Assembly (NCBI GenBank): GCA_049116315.1
Contig: JAGDZD010000001.1
Location: 299,906 to 363,905 of the forward strand
Direction: 5' to 3'
Origin: Thalassobius sp049116315
Lineage (GTDB): Bacteria > Pseudomonadota > Alphaproteobacteria > Rhodobacterales > Rhodobacteraceae
Length of the DNA stretch: 64,000 nt
Position 1 is the stretch's first letter. Every line of letters begins with the position of its first letter. Shown in pieces: positions 52,481-61,563 of this stretch. Under the pieces are notes generated by a model. It was not told the origin of the DNA. It did not search any database and saw only the letters and a program-made list of their open reading frames with translations. Both the position numbers and the translations under genes were made by a program.

Positions 52481-53341
52481 TTGCCCAAAGTCGCCTATCA
52501 GATTTTGCATCCCGAACAACGCACAACCAGCGTTGTTTTTGCCTCGCCACATTCGGGGCGGGACTATCCTGCATCGTTCCTGAACACAACGATTCTGGAC
52601 GAACATAGCATCCGTAGTTCTGAAGATGCCTTTGTAGATCACCTATTTGAAGGCGCAACGCGCTTTGGGGCCCCGTTTTTGAAAGCTGGGGCGCCACGGG
52701 CCTTTCTGGATCTCAATCGCAGTGCCGACGAATTGGACCCGGCCTTGATCGAGGGTGTGCGCAGCGGTGGGCACAATCCACGAATCGCATCTGGTCTGGG
52801 AATCATCCCCCGTGTCGTTGCCAACGGGCGCGCCATCTATCGCGGAAAAATTTCCAAAGCAGAGGCGCAAAGACGGATCACAAACTATTGGCTGCCTTAT
52901 CACACGGCCTTGCAGAAGCTTTTGGACGAATCGCACAGCCGTTTTGGAGAAGCGATTCTGGTGGATTGTCATTCCATGCCGCATGAGGCGATCGACAATG
53001 TGGCCCGTCGCGGCATTCCGCGTCCTGAAATCGTGCTCGGGGATCGCTTTGGCGCTGCGGCCTCTGGTGAGATTGTGGAGCATATCGAAACTGCATTTTT
53101 GCGTGCGGGCCTGCGCGTGGCGCGCAATACGCCCTTTGCGGGGGCTTACACCACGCAGCACTATGGCCGCCCGTCGCGTCACCAACATGCGATTCAGATC
53201 GAAATTGATCGTTCGATCTACATGAACGAGCAGCTGGTCCGCCCCAACAACAACTTCAATGCCTTCCGCACCGTGTTGCGGGACGTCATTGCCAAGATCG
53301 CCGAAGTTGGCGCCAGCCCGCAAAGGCTGGCCGCCGAGTAG
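52481..53341 (+). CDS. N-formylglutamate amidohydrolase-family protein
   Basis: 286 residues if started at TTG 52481, which has AAGGAG six bases upstream; an ATG at 52475 or 52454 would extend it by 2 or 9 residues. Key segments: FASPHSGRDYP (zinc-site histidine), RAFLDLNRSADELDP, VDCHSMPHEA and QHAIQIEIDRSIYM. Family members release formate from N-formylglutamate at the end of histidine breakdown, and many roseobacters have several paralogues acting on other N-formyl compounds. There are no hut genes nearby. Confidence 0.88.
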   Translation: MPKVAYQILHPEQRTTSVVFASPHSGRDYPASFLNTTILDEHSIRSSEDAFVDHLFEGATRFGAPFLKAGAPRAFLDLNRSADELDPALIEGVRSGGHNPRIASGLGIIPRVVANGRAIYRGKISKAEAQRRITNYWLPYHTALQKLLDESHSRFGEAILVDCHSMPHEAIDNVARRGIPRPEIVLGDRFGAAASGEIVEHIETAFLRAGLRVARNTPFAGAYTTQHYGRPSRHQHAIQIEIDRSIYMNEQLVRPNNNFNAFRTVLRDVIAKIAEVGASPQRLAAE

Positions 53342-53352
53342 GTGTTGGGCGG

Positions 53353-53817
53353 TTACGCCGCGGCTGCTTCGTCTTTTGCGTGCAGCGTACGGAATGAAAT
53401 CGCAAACCGGTTCCATGTGTTGATCATGGTGATCAAGGCCGTCAGATCAGCGATCTCTTTGTCCGAAAAATGCGCGCTTGTGGCCGCATAAAGCGCATCA
53501 GTTGGGGTGTCCGCCCCCAACTTTGTCACGGCTTCGGTCCAAGCAAAGGCCGCGCGTTCACGGTCCGAATACAAAAAGCTGTCGTGCCATGCGGACAAGA
53601 CATAGAGGCGTTGTTCTGTTTCACCTTCTTTGCGGGCTTCACGGGCGTGCATGTCACAGCAATAGGCGCATCCGTTGATCTGAGAGGCCCGCATTTTCAC
53701 CAAATGCTGGAGGCTTTTCTCGATGCTGCCGCTTTCAATTGCGGTGTTCAGCGCCAGAACAGCTTGCATTAGTTCTGGGGCCGCGCCCCAATAGTTGAGG
53801 CGTGGTTCAATTGTCAT
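53353..53817 (-). CDS. Carboxymuconolactone decarboxylase-family (AhpD-like) protein
   Basis: 154 residues. The C50-x-x-C53-x3-H57 motif (CAYCCDMHARE) is the peroxidase-type active site of AhpD-like proteins, and the DRERAAFAWTEAVTKLG helix fits the fold. Such proteins reduce peroxides or act as disulfide reductants. It is 21 bases downstream of an Rrf2-type regulator and probably under its control. It converges closely with the amidohydrolase gene. Confidence 0.9.
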   Translation of the reverse strand: MTIEPRLNYWGAAPELMQAVLALNTAIESGSIEKSLQHLVKMRASQINGCAYCCDMHAREARKEGETEQRLYVLSAWHDSFLYSDRERAAFAWTEAVTKLGADTPTDALYAATSAHFSDKEIADLTALITMINTWNRFAISFRTLHAKDEAAAA

Positions 53818-53838
53818 GGCTGACTCCTTAAAGAGTGT

Positions 53839-54339
53839 TTACTTAGATATGTGTCGTTGGTGTTCGGTCACATAAGACTGGCCACGCTGCACCGAGCGTG
53901 GATCTGAGGTGTCCACAAAATCTAGGAGAATGTCCTGCATTGTCGTTTCAGACAGGGCAGCACGATAGGCCGCTTCGGCGCGCAACATCGCACGATTAAA
54001 TCCACAAGGAGCAGGATAGGCACTTTTGTCGACCTGACAGCTGCCCTTCATGCGAATCTCGCGACACCGAAACGCCGGTTCCGGGCCCTCAACCGCCAAA
54101 ACAACGTCCAACAGGGTGATGTCTATCGGCTGTTTGGCCAATCGATATCCCCCGGTCGGGCCGGGATACGATTTTAGGATCCCGGATTTGACCAGCGATT
54201 TGAGGTGTTTCAACAGATAGCTCGTTGAAATGCCATGAAAGTCGGCAAGGGCCGCAGCTGACATTGCTTTGTCGTCCGGAAGGCCCGCCAACAAAGCGGT
54301 GCAATGGAGGGCTGCTTCAACGCCGTCACCAAGTTTCAT
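53839..54339 (-). CDS. Rrf2-family transcriptional regulator with three-cysteine cluster
   Basis: 166 residues from ATG 54339 (AGGAG at the right spacing). N-terminal winged helix with ISTSYLLKHLKSLVKSGILKS and GPTGGYRLAK, typical for Rrf2. C92, C101 and C112 lie in the region where IscR, NsrR and RirA bind an Fe-S cluster, though the spacing (x8, x10) is wider than usual. It probably senses redox, NO or iron state and controls the AhpD-like gene 21 bases downstream. Confidence 0.9.
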   Translation of the reverse strand: MKLGDGVEAALHCTALLAGLPDDKAMSAAALADFHGISTSYLLKHLKSLVKSGILKSYPGPTGGYRLAKQPIDITLLDVVLAVEGPEPAFRCREIRMKGSCQVDKSAYPAPCGFNRAMLRAEAAYRAALSETTMQDILLDFVDTSDPRSVQRGQSYVTEHQRHISK

Positions 54340-54427
54340 TGTGTTCTCCTGATTCGTGGACATTTTTTATCATGGATAATTAGTATCGACAATAGGGGCC
54401 CGCAAAAATGACCTCACCCGTAAGCGA

Positions 54428-55681
54428 TCATCGCAGCGAGCGCCCCTTGATGATGGCATCCTTGCCAAACCGATCGCGAATGGAATCGGTGGCGCGTTCG
54501 GCCTTGGTTCGGGTCTTTGCATTTGGATCCAGCAGGTCGCCTGACATGTCCGCCTGCGTTTCCGGAACAATGTGAGACAAGCCCACACCGATCAGCCGGT
54601 AGGGCCCGTGACCCGGAACTTGGTCGAACAGCGCGCGCGCCTCGCGATAAATCGCATCAGCCAGTTGGGTTGCATCATGACGTTTGCGCCGTTTGCTGAT
54701 CAGCTTGAAATCGGCGCGCTTCAATTTCAGCGTGACCACCTGACCGGCTTTCTCTTGGGCTTTGGCGCGATCGGCGACCTTTTCGGCCAAACGCCAAAGA
54801 TGGCCATCAAGCAGCGCAGGGTCCGAGGTATCCTCAAAGAAGGTTGTTTCGTTTGAGATCGATTTGACCGGCTCGCGGGCGCTGACCCGGCGGCGGTCCT
54901 GCCCGCGCGCTAGGAACCACAAACGATCCCCCATAGAGCCAAAGCGGATGCTCAGGTCTTCCCGGCTCCAACGCAATAAGTCCGAAAACGTTTGAATGCC
55001 TGCTTTGTTCAGTGATTCTCGGGTGGCTTGGCCTACGCCCCAGATCATCTGCACAGGTTTGTCTTTCAGAAACTGCAACGTTTCAGCCTCTCCGATGACG
55101 GAAAATCCCCGGGGCTTTTGTAGATCTGAGGCAACCTTGGCCAAAAACTTGTTGTGGCTCAGGCCAATCGAGCCAGTGACCCCGATCTCTTCGCGCATGC
55201 GTTTGACCAACCGCGCAAGCATCACCGCCGGCGGTGCCCCATGCAGACGCTGAGTGCCCGACAGATCCATAAAGGCTTCGTCGAGTGACAAAGGTTGGAT
55301 CGACGGAGTCAATTCTTCCATCAATTGGCGGATTTCTTGCGAAACTTTTACGTAAACTTGCATCCGAGGCTTGATCACCACCGCATCAGGGCACAGTTTC
55401 AAAGCTTGAAACATGGGCATCGCAGAGCGCACACCGCGAATGCGCGCCACATAACACGCCGTTGAAACAACACCCCGTCGCCCGCCACCAATCACAACGG
55501 GTTTGTCCGCAAGTTCGGGGTTGTCGCGTTTTTCAACCGAGGCATAGAAGGCATCGCAATCCATATGCGCAATGGAAAGATCGAACAGCTCATCATGCGC
55601 GACAACACGCGGCCCCCGGCAGGCCGGGCACCGCTTTCCGGCGTCAAATTGGGTCAGGCAATCTTTGCACAACGCGGGCAT
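54428..55681 (-). CDS. dinB: DNA polymerase IV (DinB)
   Basis: 417 residues. The Y-family palm motifs are clear: IAHMDCDAFYASVE (metal site), RSAMPMFQALKLCPDA and PLSLDEAFMDLSG. A little-finger domain follows after about residue 260. The protein begins with an extra zinc-ribbon-like module (C5-x2-C8...C18-x2-C21). It performs translesion synthesis; no LexA box was recognised upstream. It is divergent from the Nudix gene. Confidence 0.95.
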   Translation of the reverse strand: MPALCKDCLTQFDAGKRCPACRGPRVVAHDELFDLSIAHMDCDAFYASVEKRDNPELADKPVVIGGGRRGVVSTACYVARIRGVRSAMPMFQALKLCPDAVVIKPRMQVYVKVSQEIRQLMEELTPSIQPLSLDEAFMDLSGTQRLHGAPPAVMLARLVKRMREEIGVTGSIGLSHNKFLAKVASDLQKPRGFSVIGEAETLQFLKDKPVQMIWGVGQATRESLNKAGIQTFSDLLRWSREDLSIRFGSMGDRLWFLARGQDRRRVSAREPVKSISNETTFFEDTSDPALLDGHLWRLAEKVADRAKAQEKAGQVVTLKLKRADFKLISKRRKRHDATQLADAIYREARALFDQVPGHGPYRLIGVGLSHIVPETQADMSGDLLDPNAKTRTKAERATDSIRDRFGKDAIIKGRSLR

Positions 55682-55722
55682 GGATGCGGGCCACTCAAAA
55701 TTAGGCAGAGGTGATCTGGTAG

Positions 55723-56181
55723 ATGGATACGCAAAAGAATAACAGCGACTTTCGAGGCGCGAAACTCATGTTGTTCGTTGGGGACGATCTGGCTGTGATG
55801 TTGCGAGACAGCTTTGACCACATCCCTTGGCCGGACTGTTGGGATTTTCCTGGCGGCGAGAGGGATCCCGGAGAGACGCCCGAACAAACGGTTCTACGCG
55901 AAACCGAAGAAGAGTTTGGACTGGTGCTAGCGCCAAGTGATTTGGTTTGGAAGCGCAGCTATACCTCTAGCACAGGTCAGCCCGAGTGGTTTTTTGCCGC
56001 TCATATTGCGGCGCGATACGCTGACGAGATCACACTGGGGGACGAAGGACAGGGGTGGGCGTTGATGTCGCCAGAGGCTTACCGCGCCCATCCCAAGACG
56101 ATTCCCCATTTTGCGGACCGTCTTGGGCAATATTTAGCAGAGCGCACCGCCTTGGCGTCAACGCAGGACGACGAGACTTAA
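55723..56181 (+). CDS. Nudix hydrolase
   Basis: 152 residues. The Nudix box G-x5-E-x7-R-E-x2-E-E-x-G is complete in GGERDPGETPEQTVLRETEE, continuing EFGL (residues about 45-68). It hydrolyses a nucleoside diphosphate linked to another group; MutT-like cleaning of oxidised nucleotides is possible given dinB next door, but the substrate cannot be read. Its 3' end overlaps convergent pyrF by 4 bases. Confidence 0.92.
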   Translation: MDTQKNNSDFRGAKLMLFVGDDLAVMLRDSFDHIPWPDCWDFPGGERDPGETPEQTVLRETEEEFGLVLAPSDLVWKRSYTSSTGQPEWFFAAHIAARYADEITLGDEGQGWALMSPEAYRAHPKTIPHFADRLGQYLAERTALASTQDDET

Positions 56182-56873
56182 ACTTTGGCGATTTCGTCGA
56201 GAATGCTTTGGGTGGCGGCCACGGGATCTTCGGCTTGCCAGATCGGACGGCCCACCACGATGTGGTCAGCCCCGTCTGATAGGGCCTGCGCCGGAGTGGC
56301 GATCCGTTTTTGATCACCAAGGGCCGCACCTGTTGGGCGCACGCCGGGGGTGACGATCAAGCGGCCTTTGGCTTCGGGCAGGGCGCGGATCAGGGCGGCT
56401 TCTTGCGGCGAAGCGATGATGCCATCGGCCCCGGCTTCAAAGGCGCGCCCGGCGCGTTCCTGCACCAAATCACGGATTTCACCGGGTTTGATCAGGCTGG
56501 CGTCCAAATCTTGACGATCAAGCGAGGTGAGGATTGTGACGGCCAGGATCTTGAGATCCTTGTCACCAGCGCCCTCTTTGGCCGCCCGAACAACATGGGG
56601 ATCACCATGGACGGTCAGAAAATCAAGATCAAATTGGGATAATCCACGCACGGCGGCTTCGACGGTGGCGCCGATATCGAACAGCTTCATGTCCAAGAAA
56701 ATGCGTTTGCCGTGCTCTTGCTTAAGCTCATTGGCGAGCGCAAGACCACCGCCGGTCAACATGCCTAAGCCAATTTTGTAGAAAGAAACCGCGTCGCTAA
56801 TTTGTTCGGCAAGCTTCAGGCCCGACAGTGCATCGGCAACATCAAGGGCAACAATTAGGCGATCATCGGACAT
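56178..56873 (-). CDS. pyrF: Orotidine 5'-phosphate decarboxylase
   Basis: 231 residues, normal length. D11, K33 and the catalytic D61-x-K63-x2-D66 (LDMKLFDIGATV) are present, as are the phosphate-binding VTPGVRP and VVGRPI loops. It makes UMP from OMP in pyrimidine synthesis. It is followed by no other pyr gene here. Confidence 0.97.
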   Translation of the reverse strand: MSDDRLIVALDVADALSGLKLAEQISDAVSFYKIGLGMLTGGGLALANELKQEHGKRIFLDMKLFDIGATVEAAVRGLSQFDLDFLTVHGDPHVVRAAKEGAGDKDLKILAVTILTSLDRQDLDASLIKPGEIRDLVQERAGRAFEAGADGIIASPQEAALIRALPEAKGRLIVTPGVRPTGAALGDQKRIATPAQALSDGADHIVVGRPIWQAEDPVAATQSILDEIAKV

Positions 56874-56926
56874 TTGGGCGCTCCTGTTTCTAGACAGGGC
56901 CCTTTTCGCGGTAAGAACCTATATGG

Positions 56927-57187
56927 TCAAGCGACAGCAAGGTCTGTGCGGGTCAACTCTGGAGCAAAGGTCAAAGATTTACGTCCAGCGCGGTATTCTG
57001 GCATGCGGCCCAGTTGGCGGATTGCTTCGGTGACCAACGCGTCGCGGCCCCCCCGTGGGGTGGCGGGCGATACGGCGCAGTGCATTTGCACATGACCCGT
57101 GGCGCTTTCGAAAGAGACAAATCCTTGTACGCGTCCGTTGTCCCGAGCGATTTGCAGGTCAGAGACTTCGATTTGGGTTATATACAT
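56927..57187 (-). CDS. Conserved-looking hypothetical protein
   Basis: 86 residues with no motif I recognise. Composition is protein-like: strand-rich N-terminus (MYITQIEVSDLQIARDNGRV), HVQMHCAVSPATP, then an amphipathic helix (ALVTEAIRQLGRMPEYRAG). It is 53 bases upstream of pyrF on the same strand. The frame has normal codon use for this genome. A cytoplasmic, non-catalytic role is likely; function unknown. Confidence 0.6.
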   Translation of the reverse strand: MYITQIEVSDLQIARDNGRVQGFVSFESATGHVQMHCAVSPATPRGGRDALVTEAIRQLGRMPEYRAGRKSLTFAPELTRTDLAVA

Positions 57188-57296
57188 GGCGTGGCCCTTT
57201 CTACTGGTACTACATTAGGCAGGAGGCATTAAGATCTCCTTGCATTTAAAGAACGACATAAAGGAACGATTTTAGAGACCTTCTGACGGAGGGGTA

Positions 57297-57328
57297 TTGA
57301 ACTATACTTTCGGTGTGACCATCTATTT
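57297..57328 (+). promoter_or_regulatory. Candidate heat-shock (sigma-32-type) promoter of clpB
   Basis: TTGAAC at 57297-57302 and CCATCTATTT at 57319-57328 with a 16-base spacer resemble the RpoH consensus (CTTGAA, CCCATNT). It lies about 73 bases before the clpB start, and clpB is a classical RpoH target. Confidence 0.5.
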
Positions 57329-57400
57329 AGGGAGGCCCAAAAGGGGGTGTGCCGCCAAGCGGGCACCTAAGTTGCGGGCGCTTTTGAAGAGGAGAAGACG

Positions 57401-60019
57401 ATGGACTTAAACAAGTTCACGGAGCGGTCGGGTGGCTTTGTACAAGCAGCGCAGACCATCGCAATGCGTGAGAACCACCAACGGTTGGTCCCCGAACATT
57501 TGCTCAAAGCATTGATGGATGATGATCAGGGCCTTGCTGCCAATTTGATCAAGCGCGCCGGTGGCGATCCCAAACGTGTGGCCGAAGCCGCTGATGACGC
57601 CGTGTCCAAACAGGCCAGCGTGTCTGGCGATGCCGGTCAGGTCTATATGGACAATGTCACCGCCAAAGTTCTGACCGAAGCCGAAGCCGTTGCCAAAAAG
57701 GCCGGGGATAGCTTTGTGCCAGTTGAGCGGTTGTTGATGGCACTGGCCTTAGTGAAATCGCGCGCGAAGGCAGCTTTGGATGCGGGCAATGTGACACCGC
57801 AATCTTTGAACACGGCGATCAACGACATTCGCAAAGGCCGCACCGCGGACAGCGCGTCGGCCGAAGATGGCTATGACGCCCTTAAGAAATACGCGCGCGA
57901 CCTGACCGAAGCTGCGGAGCAAGGGAAAATCGATCCGATCATTGGCCGGGACGAGGAAATTCGCCGTGCCATGCAGGTTCTGTCGCGCCGCACCAAAAAC
58001 AATCCGGTTTTGATCGGGGAACCCGGCGTCGGGAAAACCGCCATCGCCGAAGGCATGGCGTTGCGGATCATCGGCGGCGATGTGCCCGAAAGCCTCAAGA
58101 ACAAGAAACTCTTGGCATTGGACATGGGCGCACTGATTGCGGGGGCCAAATACCGTGGCGACTTCGAAGAGCGTCTGAAAGCGATCTTGAAAGAGATCGA
58201 GGACGCCGCTGGCGAAGTGATTTTGTTCATTGACGAGATGCACACGCTGGTTGGCGCAGGCAAGGCCGATGGCGCAATGGATGCGGCCAACCTGATCAAG
58301 CCGGCGTTGGCGCGCGGCGAATTGCATTGTATCGGCGCGACCACATTGGATGAATACCGCAAGTATGTCGAAAAAGACGCGGCTTTGGCCCGGCGTTTTC
58401 AGCCCATCGTGGTTGAAGAACCCACCGTCGAGGACACCATCAGCATTCTGCGCGGCATCAAAGACAAATATGAGTTGCACCACGGGGTGCGGATCTCGGA
58501 TTCCGCATTGGTGACGGCAGCAACGCTCAGCCATCGCTATATCACGGACCGGTTCTTGCCGGACAAAGCGATCGATCTGGTCGACGAAGCGGGCAGCCGC
58601 TTGCGCATGGAAGTGGATTCCAAACCCGAAGAACTGGATCAGTTGGATCGCCAGATCCTGCAAATGCAGATCGAAGTTGAGGCCTTAAAGCTCGAAGATG
58701 ATGCGGCCTCGGTGGATCGGTTGGAAACGCTGGAAAAAGAACTGGCAGATCTGCAGGACAGCAGCGCTGAAATCACTGCCAAGTGGCAAGCTGAGCGAGA
58801 CAAAATGGCGGGTGCGCGCGACATCAAAGAGCTGTTGGACCGCGCGCGGGCTCAGTTGGAGATTGCCAAGCGCGAAGGCAACCTGGCCAAAGCGGGTGAA
58901 CTGTCTTATGGCGTCATTCCCGATCTGGAAAAGAAGCTGGCAACCGCTGAGGCGCAGGAAGACAACGGCCTGATGGTCGAAGAAGCTGTGCGCCCCGAAC
59001 AGATCGCCAGTGTGGTCGAGCGTTGGACCGGTATTCCGGTTGCCAAAATGCTTGAGGGGGAGCGCGACAAGCTGCTGCGCATGGAAGATGGTCTGCACAA
59101 TCGGGTCATTGGACAACACGCGGCGGTCAAGGCGGTCTCAAATGCTGTGCGCCGGGCGCGCGCTGGGCTGAACGATGAAAACCGTCCGCTCGGTAGCTTT
59201 CTGTTCCTGGGGCCAACCGGTGTTGGGAAAACTGAGCTGACCAAAGCGGTTGCCGAGTTCTTGTTTGATGATGACAACGCAATGGTGCGGATCGATATGT
59301 CCGAGTTCATGGAGAAGCATGCCGTTGCACGCCTAATTGGCGCACCTCCGGGGTATGTTGGCTATGACGAAGGGGGCGTTTTGACCGAAGCTGTGCGGCG
59401 CAAACCCTATCAGGTGGTCCTGTTTGACGAAGTCGAAAAGGCGCATCCTGATGTGTTCAACGTGCTGTTGCAGGTTCTGGATGACGGGATGCTGACCGAT
59501 GGGCAGGGGCGTACTGTGGATTTTAAGCAAACGCTGATCATTCTGACCTCTAATCTTGGTGCACAGGCGCTAAGCCAATTGCCAGATGGCGGGGACGCAG
59601 CGGATGCCAAGCGCAACGTAATGGATGCAGTGCGGGCCCATTTCCGGCCTGAGTTCCTGAACCGTTTGGATGAAACCATTATCTTTGACCGTTTGGCCCG
59701 TGGCGACATGGCTGGCATTGTGAAAATTCAGCTTCAGCGGTTGGCGAAACGCTTGGCAGGACGCAAGATCTCTTTGGATCTGGATGATGCCGCGCAGAGC
59801 TGGTTGGCAGAAGAAGGCTATGACCCTGTGTTTGGGGCGCGGCCCCTTAAGCGGGTGATCCAGCGTGCGCTACAAGATCCATTGGCTGAAATGTTGCTGG
59901 CCGGGGATGTCTTGGATGGTGACACCATCGAGGTTTCTGCGGGCAGCGAAGGTTTGTTGATTGGCGACCGCGTGGGGGCCTCTAATCGGCCAAGGCCAGA
60001 TGATGCGGTGGTCCACTAA
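57401..60019 (+). CDS. clpB: ATP-dependent disaggregase ClpB
   Basis: 872 residues. N-terminal Clp-N domain about 1-150; first AAA+ domain with GEPGVGKT; a coiled-coil middle domain about 405-525 (LDQLDRQILQMQIEVEALKLE, in part), which separates ClpB from ClpA/ClpC; second AAA+ domain with GPTGVGKTE and VLFDEVEKAHPDVFN. It unfolds aggregated proteins together with DnaK. GAGGAGAAG precedes the ATG. A strong terminator follows. Confidence 0.98.
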   Translation: MDLNKFTERSGGFVQAAQTIAMRENHQRLVPEHLLKALMDDDQGLAANLIKRAGGDPKRVAEAADDAVSKQASVSGDAGQVYMDNVTAKVLTEAEAVAKKAGDSFVPVERLLMALALVKSRAKAALDAGNVTPQSLNTAINDIRKGRTADSASAEDGYDALKKYARDLTEAAEQGKIDPIIGRDEEIRRAMQVLSRRTKNNPVLIGEPGVGKTAIAEGMALRIIGGDVPESLKNKKLLALDMGALIAGAKYRGDFEERLKAILKEIEDAAGEVILFIDEMHTLVGAGKADGAMDAANLIKPALARGELHCIGATTLDEYRKYVEKDAALARRFQPIVVEEPTVEDTISILRGIKDKYELHHGVRISDSALVTAATLSHRYITDRFLPDKAIDLVDEAGSRLRMEVDSKPEELDQLDRQILQMQIEVEALKLEDDAASVDRLETLEKELADLQDSSAEITAKWQAERDKMAGARDIKELLDRARAQLEIAKREGNLAKAGELSYGVIPDLEKKLATAEAQEDNGLMVEEAVRPEQIASVVERWTGIPVAKMLEGERDKLLRMEDGLHNRVIGQHAAVKAVSNAVRRARAGLNDENRPLGSFLFLGPTGVGKTELTKAVAEFLFDDDNAMVRIDMSEFMEKHAVARLIGAPPGYVGYDEGGVLTEAVRRKPYQVVLFDEVEKAHPDVFNVLLQVLDDGMLTDGQGRTVDFKQTLIILTSNLGAQALSQLPDGGDAADAKRNVMDAVRAHFRPEFLNRLDETIIFDRLARGDMAGIVKIQLQRLAKRLAGRKISLDLDDAAQSWLAEEGYDPVFGARPLKRVIQRALQDPLAEMLLAGDVLDGDTIEVSAGSEGLLIGDRVGASNRPRPDDAVVH

Positions 60020-60055
60020 GGCCACGCGGGTGATCAAGTCGCCTGATCAAAACAA

Positions 60056-60086
60056 AAACGGCCCGCCGGTATTGGCGGGCCGTTTT
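60056..60086. terminator. Terminator between clpB and the RTX gene
   Basis: AAACGGCCCGCC and GGCGGGCCGTTTT arms around GGTATT: a 12-13-base perfect stem with T-run (A-run on the other strand), serving both convergent genes. Confidence 0.92.
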
Positions 60087-60105
60087 GCATTCAGCGTCGG
60101 TCAGC

Positions 60106-61563
60106 TTAGACGAACAAGAAGTCGTCTAAGCTGAGAGAGGCGAGTGAAGTGTTTTCCAACGTCACTGTATTGCCGCTGTCATAGCTCACCACGGCGTCTG
60201 TCCCGACCTGTGTCAATGTCAGCTCTGATAGAGCACTGACACCCAGAGCGGTAAAGTCCAGCAGGTCGGCCCCATCTTGGAAATCGGTGATCACGTCGTG
60301 ATTGAAACGATCCTCAAATACAAAGACGTCATTGCCTGATCCGCCAGTCAGCTCATCCGCCCCAAGACCTCCGTTCAGCGTGTCCGCGCCCGCATCGCCA
60401 TACAGTTTATCTTTGCCCGCATCACCATACAGCGTGTCATCGCCATCTTGCCCCCATAGGCGGTCATTCCCGCTGCCCGCGCGCAGGGTGTCATTGCCAT
60501 CACCGCCATAAAGCCGGTCATTATTGGCACCTCCATCGATATAATCGTTGCCGCCACCACCGGTCAGCTTGTCGTTGGAGGAGTCTCCATAAATGGTGTC
60601 GTTGCCTTCGCCGCCGTGCACGGTGTCTTTGCCAGAGCCGGCGCGGATAAAGTCATCGCCGTCTTCGCCATAAAGCGTGTCTTCGCCGGTGCCGCCATCC
60701 AGTGTGTCGTTGCCATCGCCTGTGTAGATCCGGTCACTGCCGGCCAGCCCTTCGTAATAGTCATTCCCAGCGGTGCCTGTGATGTCATCAGCGCTGTCAG
60801 ATCCCGTTACTTCTGGCGCCTCGGCCAAGATGACATTCGAAGCGGTAAGATCGGCAATCGTGCTGCCCAGCAAGGTGACGTGATTGTGCCCGCCAAATTG
60901 CAATGTCACCCCGGCGTCGGTTTGGACCATCGTGATCTGGCTAAGATCCCAATACCCAAAACTAGAGACATCAAGCTTATCCTCATCAGCGGCAAAATCG
61001 GTGATGGTGTCGTCATCCATTCCTTCGCCAAGGACAAAGGTGTCTGCCCCGGTGCCGCCAGTCAGCGTATCTGCGCCGGTGCCCCCATGTATCAGGTCAT
61101 CACCCGCATCGCCAAAGAGCGCGTCATTGCCATCGCCCCCGATAAGCGTGTCATTGTCATCGCCCGCATGCACCAGATCATCATCAGATCCCGCATGAAG
61201 GTAATCCGACCCCGCCCCGCCAAGCAGCGTGTCTTGATTGTTGCCCCCCATCAAGGTGTCGTTGCCTGCACCGCCATCAAGCAGATCGTCGGCGTTGCCA
61301 CCATCCAAGCTGTCTGCCCCATCGCCGCCTTCGAGCGTGTCATGGCCACAGGCACCAATAAGCGTGTCAGACCCGCTGCCACCGCTGGCATAATCTGATC
61401 CGTTGCCGCCAGCGATCAGGTCATTCCCTGCGCCGCCATAGACTTGATCGGCGCCGTTGTTGCCAAAATAACTGTCATTGCCGTCGAGCAGGTCGATGAA
61501 ATCCGCTGTGATGCCTCCACTCAGTGAATCGTCACCGGTGGTACCTTGAATAAAGTCGGCCAT
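60106..61563 (-). CDS. RTX-type calcium-binding protein
   Basis: 485 residues from ATG 61563 (AAGGGGGG upstream), acidic. It consists almost entirely of two blocks of GGxGxDxLx nonapeptide repeats (about 35-160 and 265-420; for example GGNGSDYAS, GGDGNDTLR), which form calcium-filled beta-rolls. The blocks are separated by a GADTFVLGEGMDDDTITDF-type spacer (residues about 170-250, a C-terminal-repeat-like domain). A similar spacer (NDVFVFEDRFNHDVITDF) and a hydrophobic tail end the protein, probably the type I secretion signal. No enzyme domain is present. It is probably a surface or extracellular protein. Confidence 0.9.
   Translation of the reverse strand: MADFIQGTTGDDSLSGGITADFIDLLDGNDSYFGNNGADQVYGGAGNDLIAGGNGSDYASGGSGSDTLIGACGHDTLEGGDGADSLDGGNADDLLDGGAGNDTLMGGNNQDTLLGGAGSDYLHAGSDDDLVHAGDDNDTLIGGDGNDALFGDAGDDLIHGGTGADTLTGGTGADTFVLGEGMDDDTITDFAADEDKLDVSSFGYWDLSQITMVQTDAGVTLQFGGHNHVTLLGSTIADLTASNVILAEAPEVTGSDSADDITGTAGNDYYEGLAGSDRIYTGDGNDTLDGGTGEDTLYGEDGDDFIRAGSGKDTVHGGEGNDTIYGDSSNDKLTGGGGNDYIDGGANNDRLYGGDGNDTLRAGSGNDRLWGQDGDDTLYGDAGKDKLYGDAGADTLNGGLGADELTGGSGNDVFVFEDRFNHDVITDFQDGADLLDFTALGVSALSELTLTQVGTDAVVSYDSGNTVTLENTSLASLSLDDFLFV

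Noticed and set aside
60616..61398. Long plus-strand frame (260 codons) opposite the RTX gene
   Set aside because: It is the antisense of regular GGxGxD repeats, which keep the reverse frame open by composition; it has no ribosome-binding site or protein-like sequence.
60300..61540. Regular short repeats that might be taken for a CRISPR or satellite array
   Set aside because: The periodicity is 27 bases and corresponds to nine-residue RTX motifs in a coding frame; there are no unique spacers between identical repeats.
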